Source: Paludibacteraceae bacterium (lineage in GTDB: Bacteria; Bacteroidota; Bacteroidia; Bacteroidales; Paludibacteraceae). Taken from it: a DNA stretch of 64,000 nucleotides. Below are positions 9,664 to 18,868 of the stretch, in pieces. Below the pieces are notes generated by a model that searched no databases, was not told where the DNA came from, and saw nothing but the letters and a program-made list of their open reading frames with translations. Location of the stretch: the NCBI GenBank assembly GCA_016937795.1, contig JAFGVV010000032.1, positions 34,950 to 98,949 of the forward strand, read 5' to 3'. The first letter of the stretch is position 1, and every line of letters begins with the position of its first letter. The position numbers and the translations under genes are program-made.

Positions 9664-10182
9664 TTAGTTGAGATGGATATTAACAGTCGCTCTCAGTTTT
9701 TTCAGCGCTATACACATTTGTGTTTCCACAGTATTGACTGATATATTTAGTTTCTCGGAGATTTCGCGGTATTTGAGTCCTTCGTAACGGCTGAGCAAAA
9801 AAATCTCTCGGCATCTTGACGGCAAAGCATCGATGGCTTTGGACACCACCTGCTCCACTTTTTCTTCCGAAGCCAGTTCCACATCTAAAGCTTCGAGCGA
9901 ATGAATTTTGAGTGTCGTTTCATGTTCGAACTGCGATTGTATGTCTGCTGCGAATTTATCTTTTACTTGCTTATGTTTCAAATGATCGAGACATTTATTT
10001 TTGGTTAGTCTGTAAATGTAAGCGTTTATGTTTTCCACAGCGCTAAGAGTCTCTTTCCTCTCCCAAAGCGCCACAAACAAATCCTGAACGAGATTTTCAG
10101 CATCTTCCTCGTACACCACAAATACTGATGCAAATCTCACCAACCGGGGATAAAAAGTCAGATATAAATTTGAGAAATCCAT
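9664..10182 (-). CDS. ECF RNA polymerase sigma factor (Bacteroidetes FecI-like)
   Basis: 172-residue sigma-70 family factor. Region 2 spans about residues 1-80 (YPRLVRFASVFVVYEEDAENLVQDLFVALWE, then INAYIYRLTKNKCLDHLK). Region 4 spans about 120-168 with a clear helix-turn-helix (YREISEKLNISVNTVETQMC). It would direct RNA polymerase to promoters of the adjacent glycan locus. The usual Bacteroidetes partner, a FecR-type membrane anti-sigma followed by SusC/SusD, is absent from the visible neighbourhood; a 73-residue protein and the mannosidases follow instead. A TATATTTG box on the minus strand at 10352-10359 is a candidate promoter. Confidence 0.92.
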   Translation of the reverse strand: MDFSNLYLTFYPRLVRFASVFVVYEEDAENLVQDLFVALWERKETLSAVENINAYIYRLTKNKCLDHLKHKQVKDKFAADIQSQFEHETTLKIHSLEALDVELASEEKVEQVVSKAIDALPSRCREIFLLSRYEGLKYREISEKLNISVNTVETQMCIALKKLRATVNIHLN

Positions 10183-10351
10183 AGCTCCGGCGTTTAAAAT
10201 TTACAAATCACTGAATGAACACCGGGATAAAGTAATCTATTTATTGATGTGCGGCAATACACTAAAAAAGGATGGTAATGACAATTCATGATATTCTATA
10301 TTTGGGTTAACATTTGTTGTTCAGGCAAATTCTTCCTGATAAGTGACACAG

Positions 10352-10359
10352 CAAATATA
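10352..10359 (-). promoter_or_regulatory. Candidate -7 box (TATATTTG) for sigma factor operon
   Basis: Matches the Bacteroidetes -7 consensus TAnnTTTG on the minus strand and lies just after the terminator of the upstream gene. No good TTTG -33 box is seen at 19-21 bp, so this is tentative. Confidence 0.35.
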
Positions 10360-10364
10360 GATAC

Positions 10365-10396
10365 AAAAAAAGCCTGCTACAGAGTGTAGTAGGCTT
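10365..10396 (-). terminator. Rho-independent terminator after DUF6377 regulator
   Basis: Stem AGCCTGCTACA (10371-10381) pairs with TGTAGTAGGCT (10385-10395), 11 bp with one G-T pair and a 3-nt loop. On the minus strand it is followed by a run of T (A-run at 10365-10370 on the plus strand). It lies about 105 bp after the regulator stop. Confidence 0.8.
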
Positions 10397-10500
10397 GTAA
10401 GTAAACGATTTTGATCCCGATGTGTTTTTAATGGGCTAATTGATAAACAATTACACGTTAACAAAAATGCCCATTTGGTAAGTAGGTTTTAAAGGCGGAT

Positions 10501-12105
10501 TCAATGTAATTGTCCTATTTTTTTTACTTCTTCTTCAAAATGATCACTCTCAACAAGCGATTTTCCCTTCACCTTCGATTTATAATTATAAACCGTTTGT
10601 GGCGAATATCGGAGGAAGTCGGCAATTTGAGTCACATCGGTTATACCCAGTTTTATCAGTGCAAAAATACGTAATTCAGTGTTAAGGCTGCCTTCCTCTT
10701 CGAGCACATATCTCTCCTGTGGCTTGAGTAAAGAATTAAACTCAATTACAAAATTGGGGTAGAGTTTTAGAAAAGCTTTATCGAAACTCGTACGCAGTTC
10801 GTCTATTTCTTTCTCAAGTTCAGAATTCGACGAGTTGTACAAACTATCAATCTGACCCGTTTTGAGCTTGCGATTTACATTTTTGCGGTAAGTGTCCAAT
10901 TTATTGATGTAAATAGAACACTGATTCATAAAGTATCCAAGATACCTTTCTTTGATAATATTAGCTTCGTCCAGTTTGTGATTTAGTTGCAACAGATTGT
11001 CGTTCATTGCTCTGAGCTCCCTCCGTGCTCTCGAAACCACTTTCACCTGTTTGTAAATATAAATCAGGCCGATGGTCAGAAAAACAACTAGTATGCTGAT
11101 AACTATAGAATAAAGACTCAAATTTTTCTGTTGCGACTTTATTTTTTGCAAATAAGTATCTTCGATAATCGGTTGAACACGCGCAATTACCGAGTTCTTA
11201 AAACGAGTATTGTAAAAAAGCGCATCATCTAGCGCCACTCTGATATAGTCGTAAGCACGATTTATATCACCTTTATTATAAAGAATAATCGCCAGCGACA
11301 ACAAGGCTTCATTATCTTTTACAGCCAGTTGCACGTCAGTACTTGCTGCCAAAATAAGATAATACTCTTCTTTTTCAAGATTTTTTTCCTGTTTATACAC
11401 TTTGGCTAGATTCATCGCAGCCATTGCATAACTGTGAGTGCCCGGCTGTTGTTTCTGAAAAATAGGATCGAGCAAGCTTACAGCATCGGCATATTTGCCG
11501 CTAAGTTGCAGTTTGTGAGCAAGTTCTTTTTTATATTCGTCCGACTGATCGTAAAGAATTTTCATTACCTCATCGCGAAAACCTTCTTTCTTTGCTTCAT
11601 ACTGTTTGGTGAACTCACTGTCGGCTGTGTAAAATATCAGATTTTCGTAGTAGCGAATATAATTCCAGCAATACCATGCTCTGAAATGATTGGGAAGTTT
11701 ATTGTACTCTATGCTATTAATAATTTCCGAAGCCTGAAGAAATAGCCCCGACAAAGAGTAAATATAAAACAAACGCAACGAACTTTCAAGTATCAATTCT
11801 CCATCGTTCAGTTTTTTTGCAATCGACAAATTTTTGTTGATATAAAATTCAGCCGAGTCGCACAAAAACGAATTGTATTGTTCAATTATCTCACGTTGAA
11901 TGTTATACTTATTTCTGAGATCATTTACGCCAGCATTTTTTTGCTTTAACTCCTGAATTTTAGTTTCTTTAATCGTCACATACTTCGACCTTTCCTGAAT
12001 TATCTTATCCAGCATCTTCAGTAATGAATCTGTTTTCTGATTTCCGGCAAAAACAATTCCCGAAAACAAAAACATAGCAAGAAGTAGCGATAGCAATTTT
12101 TTCAT
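10501..12105 (-). CDS. DUF6377-type membrane-anchored TPR/HTH regulator
   Basis: 534 residues: signal peptide 1-20, a TPR-like helical sensor region about 25-320, one membrane segment at 331-351 (LYSIVISILVVFLTIGLIYI), a coiled-coil linker to about 395, and a C-terminal LuxR-like helix-turn-helix near 478-516 (IKLGITDVTQIADFLRYSPQ). This is the layout of DUF6377 proteins, which are commonly encoded next to polysaccharide-utilisation genes in Bacteroidetes and are thought to act as transcription regulators. It lies between the mannosidase operon and the divergent GH2 gene, so either could be its target. It has its own terminator. Confidence 0.85.
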   Translation of the reverse strand: MKKLLSLLLAMFLFSGIVFAGNQKTDSLLKMLDKIIQERSKYVTIKETKIQELKQKNAGVNDLRNKYNIQREIIEQYNSFLCDSAEFYINKNLSIAKKLNDGELILESSLRLFYIYSLSGLFLQASEIINSIEYNKLPNHFRAWYCWNYIRYYENLIFYTADSEFTKQYEAKKEGFRDEVMKILYDQSDEYKKELAHKLQLSGKYADAVSLLDPIFQKQQPGTHSYAMAAMNLAKVYKQEKNLEKEEYYLILAASTDVQLAVKDNEALLSLAIILYNKGDINRAYDYIRVALDDALFYNTRFKNSVIARVQPIIEDTYLQKIKSQQKNLSLYSIVISILVVFLTIGLIYIYKQVKVVSRARRELRAMNDNLLQLNHKLDEANIIKERYLGYFMNQCSIYINKLDTYRKNVNRKLKTGQIDSLYNSSNSELEKEIDELRTSFDKAFLKLYPNFVIEFNSLLKPQERYVLEEEGSLNTELRIFALIKLGITDVTQIADFLRYSPQTVYNYKSKVKGKSLVESDHFEEEVKKIGQLH

Positions 12106-12349
12106 TGTAAGTTAAAATAGTATTGATTATGTCAGCTAAAGTATATTATTCCTATGAATTAAACACCTGCACTGTTGGGTCACAAAAATAGACTAATTTG
12201 GCAAACTAAGCAACACGTTTATTTTGCAAAAAAAAGAAAACACCCGATCAGAACCAAATATAAACCTTCGAAACATATATCCCTTTAGAGGTTTTATTAA
12301 GCTTATTCGTTCATAACAATATAACAGAAACACAAAATTATTTTCCGAA

Positions 12350-15300
12350 ATGAACAAACTTGCATATTTACTCACCCTTCTTTCATTTTTTGTATTTCAA
12401 CAAACTACTGCACAAACTACAAACCTTTCACTCGACGAGTTAAATCCCGGCATAGTTTGGCAACTTAAGCCGCAAGCCTGCGAAACTGCCTCTGCTTCCC
12501 GGATTTCGCTTCCGGGTTTTAAAATGACCAATGCTGTAAAAGCGGTTGTGCCAGGCGTGGTTTTTACTTCGTATGTGGAGGCTGGTATCGAAAAAGATCC
12601 GAATTATGCCGACAATATTTACAAAGTGGACGAATCATTCTATAACCGTCCATTCTGGTATCGCACTGAATTCAAAATTCCGGATTCATACAGAAAAGGA
12701 CAAAAAATCTGGTTACATTTCGATAATACAAACCGGTTTGCAGATTTCTATTTCAACGGAAAAAAAATTTCCGGTTCTGAACAATCGGCGAAAGATGTAA
12801 GCGGACACATGATGCGTTCAAAATTCGATATCACAAATCTGATAAACATGAACGGTGAAAATGCAATCGCTGTACTTATTTGGGATGCCGACCAGAAAAA
12901 ACTACGCAATGCGAAAGATCCATTTGGAGTGGCAAGCAGCCCTACCTATCTGGCAGCAGCTGGTTGGGACTGGATGCCTTATGTTCCGGGGCGACTTGCA
13001 GGTATTACGGGAAATGTATATCTCAAATTTTCGGGCGATGTAATTATGGAAGATCCCTGGATAAGATCAGACCTTCCCGACCTGAACACAGCCGAAATTT
13101 CTATTAAACCCAATATCCGAAATGTTTCTGAAAAGCCTCAGGATGTAACCATTACAGGCGAAATACAACCCGGAAACATTAAATTCAGCAAAACAATAAG
13201 AATTGAAAGCGGCAAAAGTTCTGAAGTTACGCTCAGCAAAGCTGATTTCAGCCAACTGATCATTCAACAACCAAAACTTTGGTGGCCAAATGGTTATGGA
13301 AATCCGGATTTGTACACATGTAGTTTAAAATGTATGGTCGGCAACACCGAATCGGACAGCAAAACAATTACATTCGGAATCCGGAAGTACGTTTACAAAT
13401 TCATCTACAACAAAGCAGGAATGCCAGTTCTGACTTTCTATATCAATGGTCAGAAAGTATTTCTGAAAGGTGGCAACTGGGGAATGAGCGAATATCTGCT
13501 GCGCTGTCGCAATGAAGAATACGAGACTAAAATCCGCCTTCACAAAGACATGAATTACAACATGATAAGACTTTGGACAGGTTGCGTAACCGACGAAGCA
13601 TTTTATGATTATTGCGACAAATACGGCATCATGGTTTGGGACGATTTCTGGCTCTATGTAGCCTACAACGATGTAGCTCAGCCTGATGCCTTTAAAGCTA
13701 ATGCTCTGGACAAAGTAAAACGTTTGCGCAATCATCCTTCCATTGCAATCTGGTGCGGAGCGAACGAAACGCACCCAAAGCCTGAACTGGACAATTATCT
13801 CAGAGAAATGATTGCAAAAGAAGATCAGAACGACCGCATGTACAAGTCCAGTTCAAATCAGGATGGTCTTTCGGGCAGCGGTTGGTGGGGAAATCAACCA
13901 CCTCGCCACCATTTCGAAACTTCGGGAAGTAATCTGGCGTTCAACGATCCTCCTTATCCATATAGTTCGGATTACGGTTATGGGCTGCGAACTGAAATTG
14001 GTACAGCAACCTTTCCGAATTACGAAAGTGTGATTAAATTCATTCCCAAAGAAAATCACTGGCCACTGCCTACCGACGAACAGTTGAAAAACGATGACAA
14101 CAATGTGTGGAACAAACATTTCTTTGGCAAAGAAGCTTCAAATGCAAGCCCCATAAATTATAAAAAAGCGGTAAACGAACAGTTTGGCGAGTCGGATAAC
14201 CTGCAGGAATTTTGCGAAAAGGCACAACTTATAAATCTCGAAGTAATGAAAGGTATGTACGAAGCCTGGAACGACAAAATGTGGAATGATGCCAGCGGAC
14301 TACTTATATGGATGTCGCAATCGGCATATCCTTCGTTTGTGTGGCAGACCTACGATTATTACTACGATGCCACAGGAGCTTATCAGGGTGCAAAAATGGC
14401 CTGCGAACCCACACATATTCAGTGGAATTCGTCGAGCAACAGCATCAAAGTCATCAATAACACAATCAATACATTAAACGATGTGGTAGCCACGGCAAAG
14501 GTTTACAATATTGTTGGGAAAGAACTCCGCCAGCTCAGGAAAACCAGTGTATTGAACGTGGAATCAGCCAATATCAACGAAGCATTTATATTGAATTTGA
14601 ACCCGGAAAATCAGGCACTTGGCAAAAATGTAACTGTTTCTTCTGCCACACAGCACATGCCTGCAAAACTTGTAACCGATGGTGGTGCCGGAAGTCGCTG
14701 GGAAAGCGAATACAGCGATCCACAATGGATTTGTGTGGATTTGGGCAAAAAGGAAGTAATTGAAAACGTAGTTATTAAATGGGAGGCTGCACATGCCCGC
14801 GAATACGAATTGCAAACTTCAAACGACGCTCAAAACTGGACAACCGTTCACAAAAAAACCGACAGTAAAGGAGGAACCGAACAAATAGGACTGAGTAAAA
14901 CAAAAGCCCGTTATGTGCGTATCAATTGTATCTCACGAGCCACACAATTTGGATATTCGATATTCGAAATAGAGGTTTACGGAAAAAAACAGAAAAAAAA
15001 TGCGCTTACTCCGGTACATTTCATAAAGCTTGAACTTAAAGACAAAAACAAAAACCTGTTATCGGAAAACTTTTATTGGAGAAACGGAGTCGAAGATCTG
15101 AAATACAATGATTTGAACAATGTCAGTGAAGCTAGTATTACAGCCGAACTCGCAGAGAGAAAAAATATTGACGGCAAAGAAATCATCACATTCTCGATAA
15201 AAAACAAATCAAAAACTGTGGCTTTTGCCAATCGTCTGACGCTTATCAACAAAGCAACCGGCGAGCAGATACTACCGGCCATATTCTCCGAAAACTATCT

Positions 15301-15430
15301 GACACTTTTACCCGGCGAACAGAAGAAAATCAGCTTGGAGTTTGATGCTCTTCCAAACATAAAGGAAGTGGAAATTGTGAGCAAACAGTTCAGAAAAACG
15401 GAGAAAGTAGTGCTGAAAATCAAACTGTAA
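12350..15430 (+). CDS. GH2 exo-beta-glycosidase (mannosidase/glucosaminidase type) with F5/8 domain
   Basis: 1026-residue secreted GH2 enzyme (signal peptide about 1-21, ending TTAQ). N-terminal jelly roll about 60-230, Ig-like domain to about 345, TIM barrel about 350-680. Acid/base Glu473 lies in WCGANETHPKPE and the probable nucleophile Glu549 in GLRTEIGTATFP. The overall form resembles the exo-beta-D-glucosaminidase / endo-beta-mannosidase branch (EC 3.2.1.165 or 3.2.1.152). A discoidin-like F5/8 type C domain (about 753-880, NQALGKNVTVSS to IFEIEVYG) interrupts the C-terminal beta-domains, which resume at VHFIKLELKD. Next to alpha-mannosidases, cleavage of the beta-Man or GlcN core is a sensible role but is inferred. 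A hairpin terminator follows. Confidence 0.9.
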   Translation: MNKLAYLLTLLSFFVFQQTTAQTTNLSLDELNPGIVWQLKPQACETASASRISLPGFKMTNAVKAVVPGVVFTSYVEAGIEKDPNYADNIYKVDESFYNRPFWYRTEFKIPDSYRKGQKIWLHFDNTNRFADFYFNGKKISGSEQSAKDVSGHMMRSKFDITNLINMNGENAIAVLIWDADQKKLRNAKDPFGVASSPTYLAAAGWDWMPYVPGRLAGITGNVYLKFSGDVIMEDPWIRSDLPDLNTAEISIKPNIRNVSEKPQDVTITGEIQPGNIKFSKTIRIESGKSSEVTLSKADFSQLIIQQPKLWWPNGYGNPDLYTCSLKCMVGNTESDSKTITFGIRKYVYKFIYNKAGMPVLTFYINGQKVFLKGGNWGMSEYLLRCRNEEYETKIRLHKDMNYNMIRLWTGCVTDEAFYDYCDKYGIMVWDDFWLYVAYNDVAQPDAFKANALDKVKRLRNHPSIAIWCGANETHPKPELDNYLREMIAKEDQNDRMYKSSSNQDGLSGSGWWGNQPPRHHFETSGSNLAFNDPPYPYSSDYGYGLRTEIGTATFPNYESVIKFIPKENHWPLPTDEQLKNDDNNVWNKHFFGKEASNASPINYKKAVNEQFGESDNLQEFCEKAQLINLEVMKGMYEAWNDKMWNDASGLLIWMSQSAYPSFVWQTYDYYYDATGAYQGAKMACEPTHIQWNSSSNSIKVINNTINTLNDVVATAKVYNIVGKELRQLRKTSVLNVESANINEAFILNLNPENQALGKNVTVSSATQHMPAKLVTDGGAGSRWESEYSDPQWICVDLGKKEVIENVVIKWEAAHAREYELQTSNDAQNWTTVHKKTDSKGGTEQIGLSKTKARYVRINCISRATQFGYSIFEIEVYGKKQKKNALTPVHFIKLELKDKNKNLLSENFYWRNGVEDLKYNDLNNVSEASITAELAERKNIDGKEIITFSIKNKSKTVAFANRLTLINKATGEQILPAIFSENYLTLLPGEQKKISLEFDALPNIKEVEIVSKQFRKTEKVVLKIKL

Positions 15431-15470
15431 TTTTCAAAACATCTGACAAATCAATCGTTCTTATACAAAC

Positions 15471-15510
15471 AAAAAACTCTTGTATCTCAATGAAGTACAA
15501 GAGCTTTTTC
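15471..15510. terminator. Bidirectional terminator between GH2 gene and lolD
   Basis: CTCTTGTA (15477-15484) pairs with TACAAGAG (15496-15503), flanked by an A-run on the left and T-run on the right, so it can stop transcription from both converging genes. Confidence 0.8.
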
Positions 15511-15559
15511 TTATTCAACCTTGTGGGTCTTTGTTAATGCTTGATGTGTAGTTCAATTT

Positions 15560-16222
15560 TCAGACAGCAGTTTCCACTATTTTCCCGTCCTTCATTTCAA
15601 TCACCCTATCCGACAATTGCGCCAAATCCTTGTCGTGTGTTACAATCACAATGGTAAGTCCGAATTTGTCGCGCAGTTCGAAAAGCAGTCTGTGCAGTTC
15701 TTCTTTGTTTTTTGAGTCGAGGCTGCCCGATGGCTCGTCGGCCAGAATAACCGAAGGATTGTTGATCAACGCACGGGCTACTGCCACACGCTGTTTTTCG
15801 CCACCCGATAGTTCAGCTGGCTTGTGCGTAAGTCGCTCGCTCAGTTGCAGAAAAGCCAGCAATTCCTTTGCGCGGGTATCAGCTTTTGCGGGGTCGGTTC
15901 CGGCAATGAGCGCAGGAATCATCACATTTTCGAGCGCAGTGAACTCAGGCAAAAGCTGATGAAACTGAAAAATAAAACCTATACGGCGGTTGCGGAAAGC
16001 GGCCAGTTCGCGGTCGTTCAGTTTACTAAAATCCACTCCATCTAAGGTCACAATGCCATTATTGGGTTTATCCAGCGTACCCAGAATCTGTAAAAGGGTA
16101 GTTTTACCGGCGCCGCTCGGGCCAACTATCGACACAATTTCACCTGCCGACACTTCAAGGTCAACACCTTTCAACACTTCGAGCGTATCGAAACTTTTAT
16201 GTATGTTTTTTGCTGTAATCAT
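15560..16222 (-). CDS. lolD: Lipoprotein-release ABC transporter ATPase LolD
   Basis: 220-residue ABC ATPase. Walker [10 protein letters not shown] at 34-42, Q-loop [17 protein letters not shown], signature LSGGEKQR, Walker [13 protein letters not shown] and switch His in [10 protein letters not shown]. The short length, the SGSLD ending and [12 protein letters not shown] are typical of LolD, the ATPase that powers release of lipoproteins from the inner membrane. No LolC/E permease gene is adjacent; in Bacteroidetes it is often elsewhere. A MacB-type ATPase is the main alternative. Confidence 0.85.
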   Translation of the reverse strand: MITAKNIHKSFDTLEVLKGVDLEVSAGEIVSIVGPSGAGKTTLLQILGTLDKPNNGIVTLDGVDFSKLNDRELAAFRNRRIGFIFQFHQLLPEFTALENVMIPALIAGTDPAKADTRAKELLAFLQLSERLTHKPAELSGGEKQRVAVARALINNPSVILADEPSGSLDSKNKEELHRLLFELRDKFGLTIVIVTHDKDLAQLSDRVIEMKDGKIVETAV

Positions 16223-16547
16223 TTTTTTAGTTTATGAGGTGACGGGATGATTAGTTGATTGGTGAATTGGTGAATTATCTGATTAATTAATAAATCGGGT
16301 TAATATTCAGCTAAATAATCAATCAGCCGATCAATCAACTGATTAACCAATCAACTAATTCACAAATTCACCAACCAGCCAACCAATTAACTAACTAACT
16401 AATCAACTGATTAACCAATTCACCAACCAACCAGCCAGTACCTCGATAATATTTGCAAAGTTATTTGTTTAAGTTGTAATTCAATCTTTTTGTGCCTGAA
16501 AAAATGTACCTTTGCAATAATTTTCAATAAATAATCAGCCATTTGTT
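16223..16547. repeat. Low-complexity intergenic repeat with self-complementary halves
   Basis: 325 bp without a gene. From about 16250 to 16436 it is built from degenerate words such as TTGATTGGTGAATTGG on the left and AACCAATTCACCAACC on the right, which are reverse complements. AATCAACTGATTAACCAAT occurs exactly twice (16333-16351 and 16401-16419). The RNA or single strand could fold into a long imperfect hairpin. A TACCTTTG box at 16507-16514 follows. Confidence 0.7.
16507..16514 (+). promoter_or_regulatory. -7 box (TACCTTTG) for YgjP-like peptidase gene
   Basis: Matches TAnnTTTG about 34 bp before the TTG start at 16548. A TTTG lies upstream (16489-16492) but the spacing of 14 bp is short of the usual 19-21. 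Confidence 0.45.
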
Positions 16548-17252
16548 TTGTTAGCAGAAGATTTTGGAATAATAGAGTTTATAAGAAGCGCCAGGGCTCG
16601 CAGCGTCAGGGTGCGCATTCTTGCATCCGGATTGAAAATAACCATTCCACACAATACAAGTGAGAAAACAGCCATTGACTTTGTAAACTCAGTAGCACCG
16701 AAGATCAGAAAAAAACAGGAACAATTACGGATTAAAGAAACTGTAAATCCTACAATTCTGACCGAAGAAAGTACGTTACATACACTTACTTTCGATGTAA
16801 AAATATTAAAAGCAGAACGAAAAGACATTTATTTCTCACTGAAAAACAGCATTCTGACAATCGAATATCCTGAAAAAGCCGATTTAAAATCCGAACAAAC
16901 ACAACATTATTCCTGGAATGGCATAAACTATTTTCTGAAAAAGGAAGCGCGTCGTATATTGCCCGACAGGGTAAAGCAACTTGCCGAAAAGTACAAATTC
17001 AGATATGGCAGCGTAAAAATTCAGCCCAGCAAAACACGTTGGGGAAGTTGCTCACGCGAACGAAGCATAAACCTGTCGCAATACCTGCTATTGCTTCCGG
17101 CACATCTGGTGGATTATGTGATTTTACACGAACTTTGCCATACAATAGAAATGAATCACGGACCACGTTTCTGGAAACTAATGGACGAAGTAACCGACGG
17201 ACAAAGCAAAACCTTGCGGGCGGGATTGAAAGATTATCATATGCCAAAATGA
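16548..17252 (+). CDS. YgjP-like (SprT-type, DUF45) zinc metallopeptidase
   Basis: 234 residues with an apparent TTG start; the next in-frame starts would cut into the conserved N-terminal beta-strands (IIEFIRSARARSVRVRI), and a promoter-like box sits just upstream, so TTG is accepted. Zinc site HELCH at 194-198 with third ligand His204 in MNHGPRFW. The RWGSCS motif before it is also typical of this family (M48-like, formerly DUF45). These are soluble cytoplasmic proteins of poorly known role. Low-complexity DNA lies on both sides. Confidence 0.85.
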   Translation: MLAEDFGIIEFIRSARARSVRVRILASGLKITIPHNTSEKTAIDFVNSVAPKIRKKQEQLRIKETVNPTILTEESTLHTLTFDVKILKAERKDIYFSLKNSILTIEYPEKADLKSEQTQHYSWNGINYFLKKEARRILPDRVKQLAEKYKFRYGSVKIQPSKTRWGSCSRERSINLSQYLLLLPAHLVDYVILHELCHTIEMNHGPRFWKLMDEVTDGQSKTLRAGLKDYHMPK

Positions 17253-17437
17253 GAAACAAGAGCAAAGACAAAAGAATAAAGAATAAAGACACGAGGAAAC
17301 AAGGAAACAGCATGGTTGCGTGATTAATTTAGAAGCATTTCCGAAACCAGAAATTTTCAAATCTCAAATCTCAAATTTTCAAATCCAAACTTTGAAACTT
17401 TGAACCCAACACGAAACACGAAACGCGAAATAAAACA

Positions 17438-18760
17438 ATGAACTGGACACAACTTTTATCGACCAAACGATTTGGAATGGAGGATTATCACGGCGTGCGT
17501 GGTGACGACCGCAGCGAATTTCAGCGCGATTACGATCGTCTGATTTTTTCGGCGCCCTTTCGTCGGTTGCAAAACAAGACGCAGGTTTTCCCGCTACCGG
17601 GAAGTGTTTTTGTGCACAACAGACTCACTCATAGTCTCGAAGTAGCTTGTGTAGGACGTTCGTTAGGCGTAAACGTGGCACATCAGCTGAAAGAAAAAGG
17701 TGAAACAGCTCCTTTTCTCGACGAGATTGGTTCGGTAATTTCAGCTGCCTGTTTGGCACACGACATGGGCAATCCACCCTTCGGTCATTCGGGCGAAAAA
17801 GCCATTGCCACCTATTTCTCCGAAGGTAAAGGGCAGCATTTACAACAAAAAATGACTGCCGAAGAGTGGAAGGACATTACCTGTTTCGAAGGAAATGCCA
17901 ATGCTTTCCGCTTGCTCACACACCAGTTCAAAGGTCGCCGGCATGGTGGTTTTGTACTCACATACAGCACTTTGCTTTCCATTGTAAAATATCCGTATGC
18001 GGCTATTCATTCGGACACAAAAAAACAGAAATTCGGGTTCTTTACTTCAGAAAAAGCTGACTTCGAAAAAATTGCAGCCGAGTTGGGCATTGTGCGTCAC
18101 CCTAACAATCCTAACCGATTTGTGCGTCATCCCCTCGTTTTTCTGGTGGAAGCGGCAGATGATATTTGCTATCAGATAATGGACATTGAAGATGCGCACA
18201 AACTTCGCATTCTCACCACCGACGAAACAAAAGCGCTGTTTATGAACTTTTTCGACGACAAACGCAAACAACGCTTCGAGGAAACAATGACCATGGTAAC
18301 CGATGTAAATGAGCAAATTGCTTACCTACGTTCGTCGGTTATCGGTAAACTTATCGAACAATGTGCAGCCATTTTTGTGGCACACGAAAAGGAAATTCTC
18401 AGCGGCACATTCGATAGTCCACTCGTAAAACAACTGCCCGCGCAACTCGACGAAGCGTACCGAAAATGTTCGTCCACTGCATTCTCTAAAATTTATCGTT
18501 CGCAGGAAGTCCTCGATGTGGAACTTTCGGGCTACAAAATCATACTCACGCTGCTCGAACATTTAATTGATGCTGTGCTTACGCCCGAAAAAGCCTACTC
18601 TCAACAATTGCTGATGCGCATTCCCGAGCAATTCGAAACCGGAGCCGACAGCACTTATGAGAAGGTGATGGCTATTCTCGATTATATTTCGGGCATGACC
18701 GATGTATATGCGCTCGATTTATACCGAAAAATAACCGGAATCAGTATTCCCACGCTTTAA
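17438..18760 (+). CDS. dgt: Deoxyguanosinetriphosphate triphosphohydrolase (dGTPase)
   Basis: 440-residue HD-domain dNTP triphosphohydrolase that converts dGTP to deoxyguanosine and tripolyphosphate. Metal-binding residues are visible: His65 (NRLTHSLEVA), His108-Asp109 (ACLAHDMGNPPFGHSGE) and His117 within the same motif. The N-terminal DYDRLIFSAPFRRLQNKTQV is the family signature. Length fits the dGTPase type-2 group. The 185 bp before it hold short direct repeats (CAAATCT, CTTTGAAA, CACGAAA) and no gene. Confidence 0.92.
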   Translation: MNWTQLLSTKRFGMEDYHGVRGDDRSEFQRDYDRLIFSAPFRRLQNKTQVFPLPGSVFVHNRLTHSLEVACVGRSLGVNVAHQLKEKGETAPFLDEIGSVISAACLAHDMGNPPFGHSGEKAIATYFSEGKGQHLQQKMTAEEWKDITCFEGNANAFRLLTHQFKGRRHGGFVLTYSTLLSIVKYPYAAIHSDTKKQKFGFFTSEKADFEKIAAELGIVRHPNNPNRFVRHPLVFLVEAADDICYQIMDIEDAHKLRILTTDETKALFMNFFDDKRKQRFEETMTMVTDVNEQIAYLRSSVIGKLIEQCAAIFVAHEKEILSGTFDSPLVKQLPAQLDEAYRKCSSTAFSKIYRSQEVLDVELSGYKIILTLLEHLIDAVLTPEKAYSQQLLMRIPEQFETGADSTYEKVMAILDYISGMTDVYALDLYRKITGISIPTL

Positions 18761-18841
18761 TAAAATTCGATTTTACAGTTTAAAAACAAATCCCCTAAAG
18801 TTTTAAAGTATTTTTTTTCCTCATATTTAATACTTTAATAT

Positions 18842-18849
18842 TATTTTTG
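18842..18849 (+). promoter_or_regulatory. -7 box (TATTTTTG) for small protein-rmuC unit
   Basis: Exact TAnnTTTG match 19 bp before the ATG at 18869, giving a very short leader. No clean -33 TTTG at the standard spacing. Confidence 0.5.
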
Positions 18850-18868
18850 CAAAGCAAAACAAAAAGTA

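Larger units (their letters stand above)
10183..10500. other. Intergenic region between sigma factor and DUF6377 gene
   Basis: 318 bp without a gene. It holds the minus-strand terminator of the regulator gene (10365-10396) and, just downstream on the same strand, a TATATTTG box at 10352-10359 that could serve the sigma-factor operon with a leader of about 165 nt. I see nothing else of note. Confidence 0.6.

Noticed and set aside
12193..12375. 60-codon minus-strand ORF before the GH2 gene
   Set aside because: Overlaps the GH2 start and signal peptide, and has no family features.
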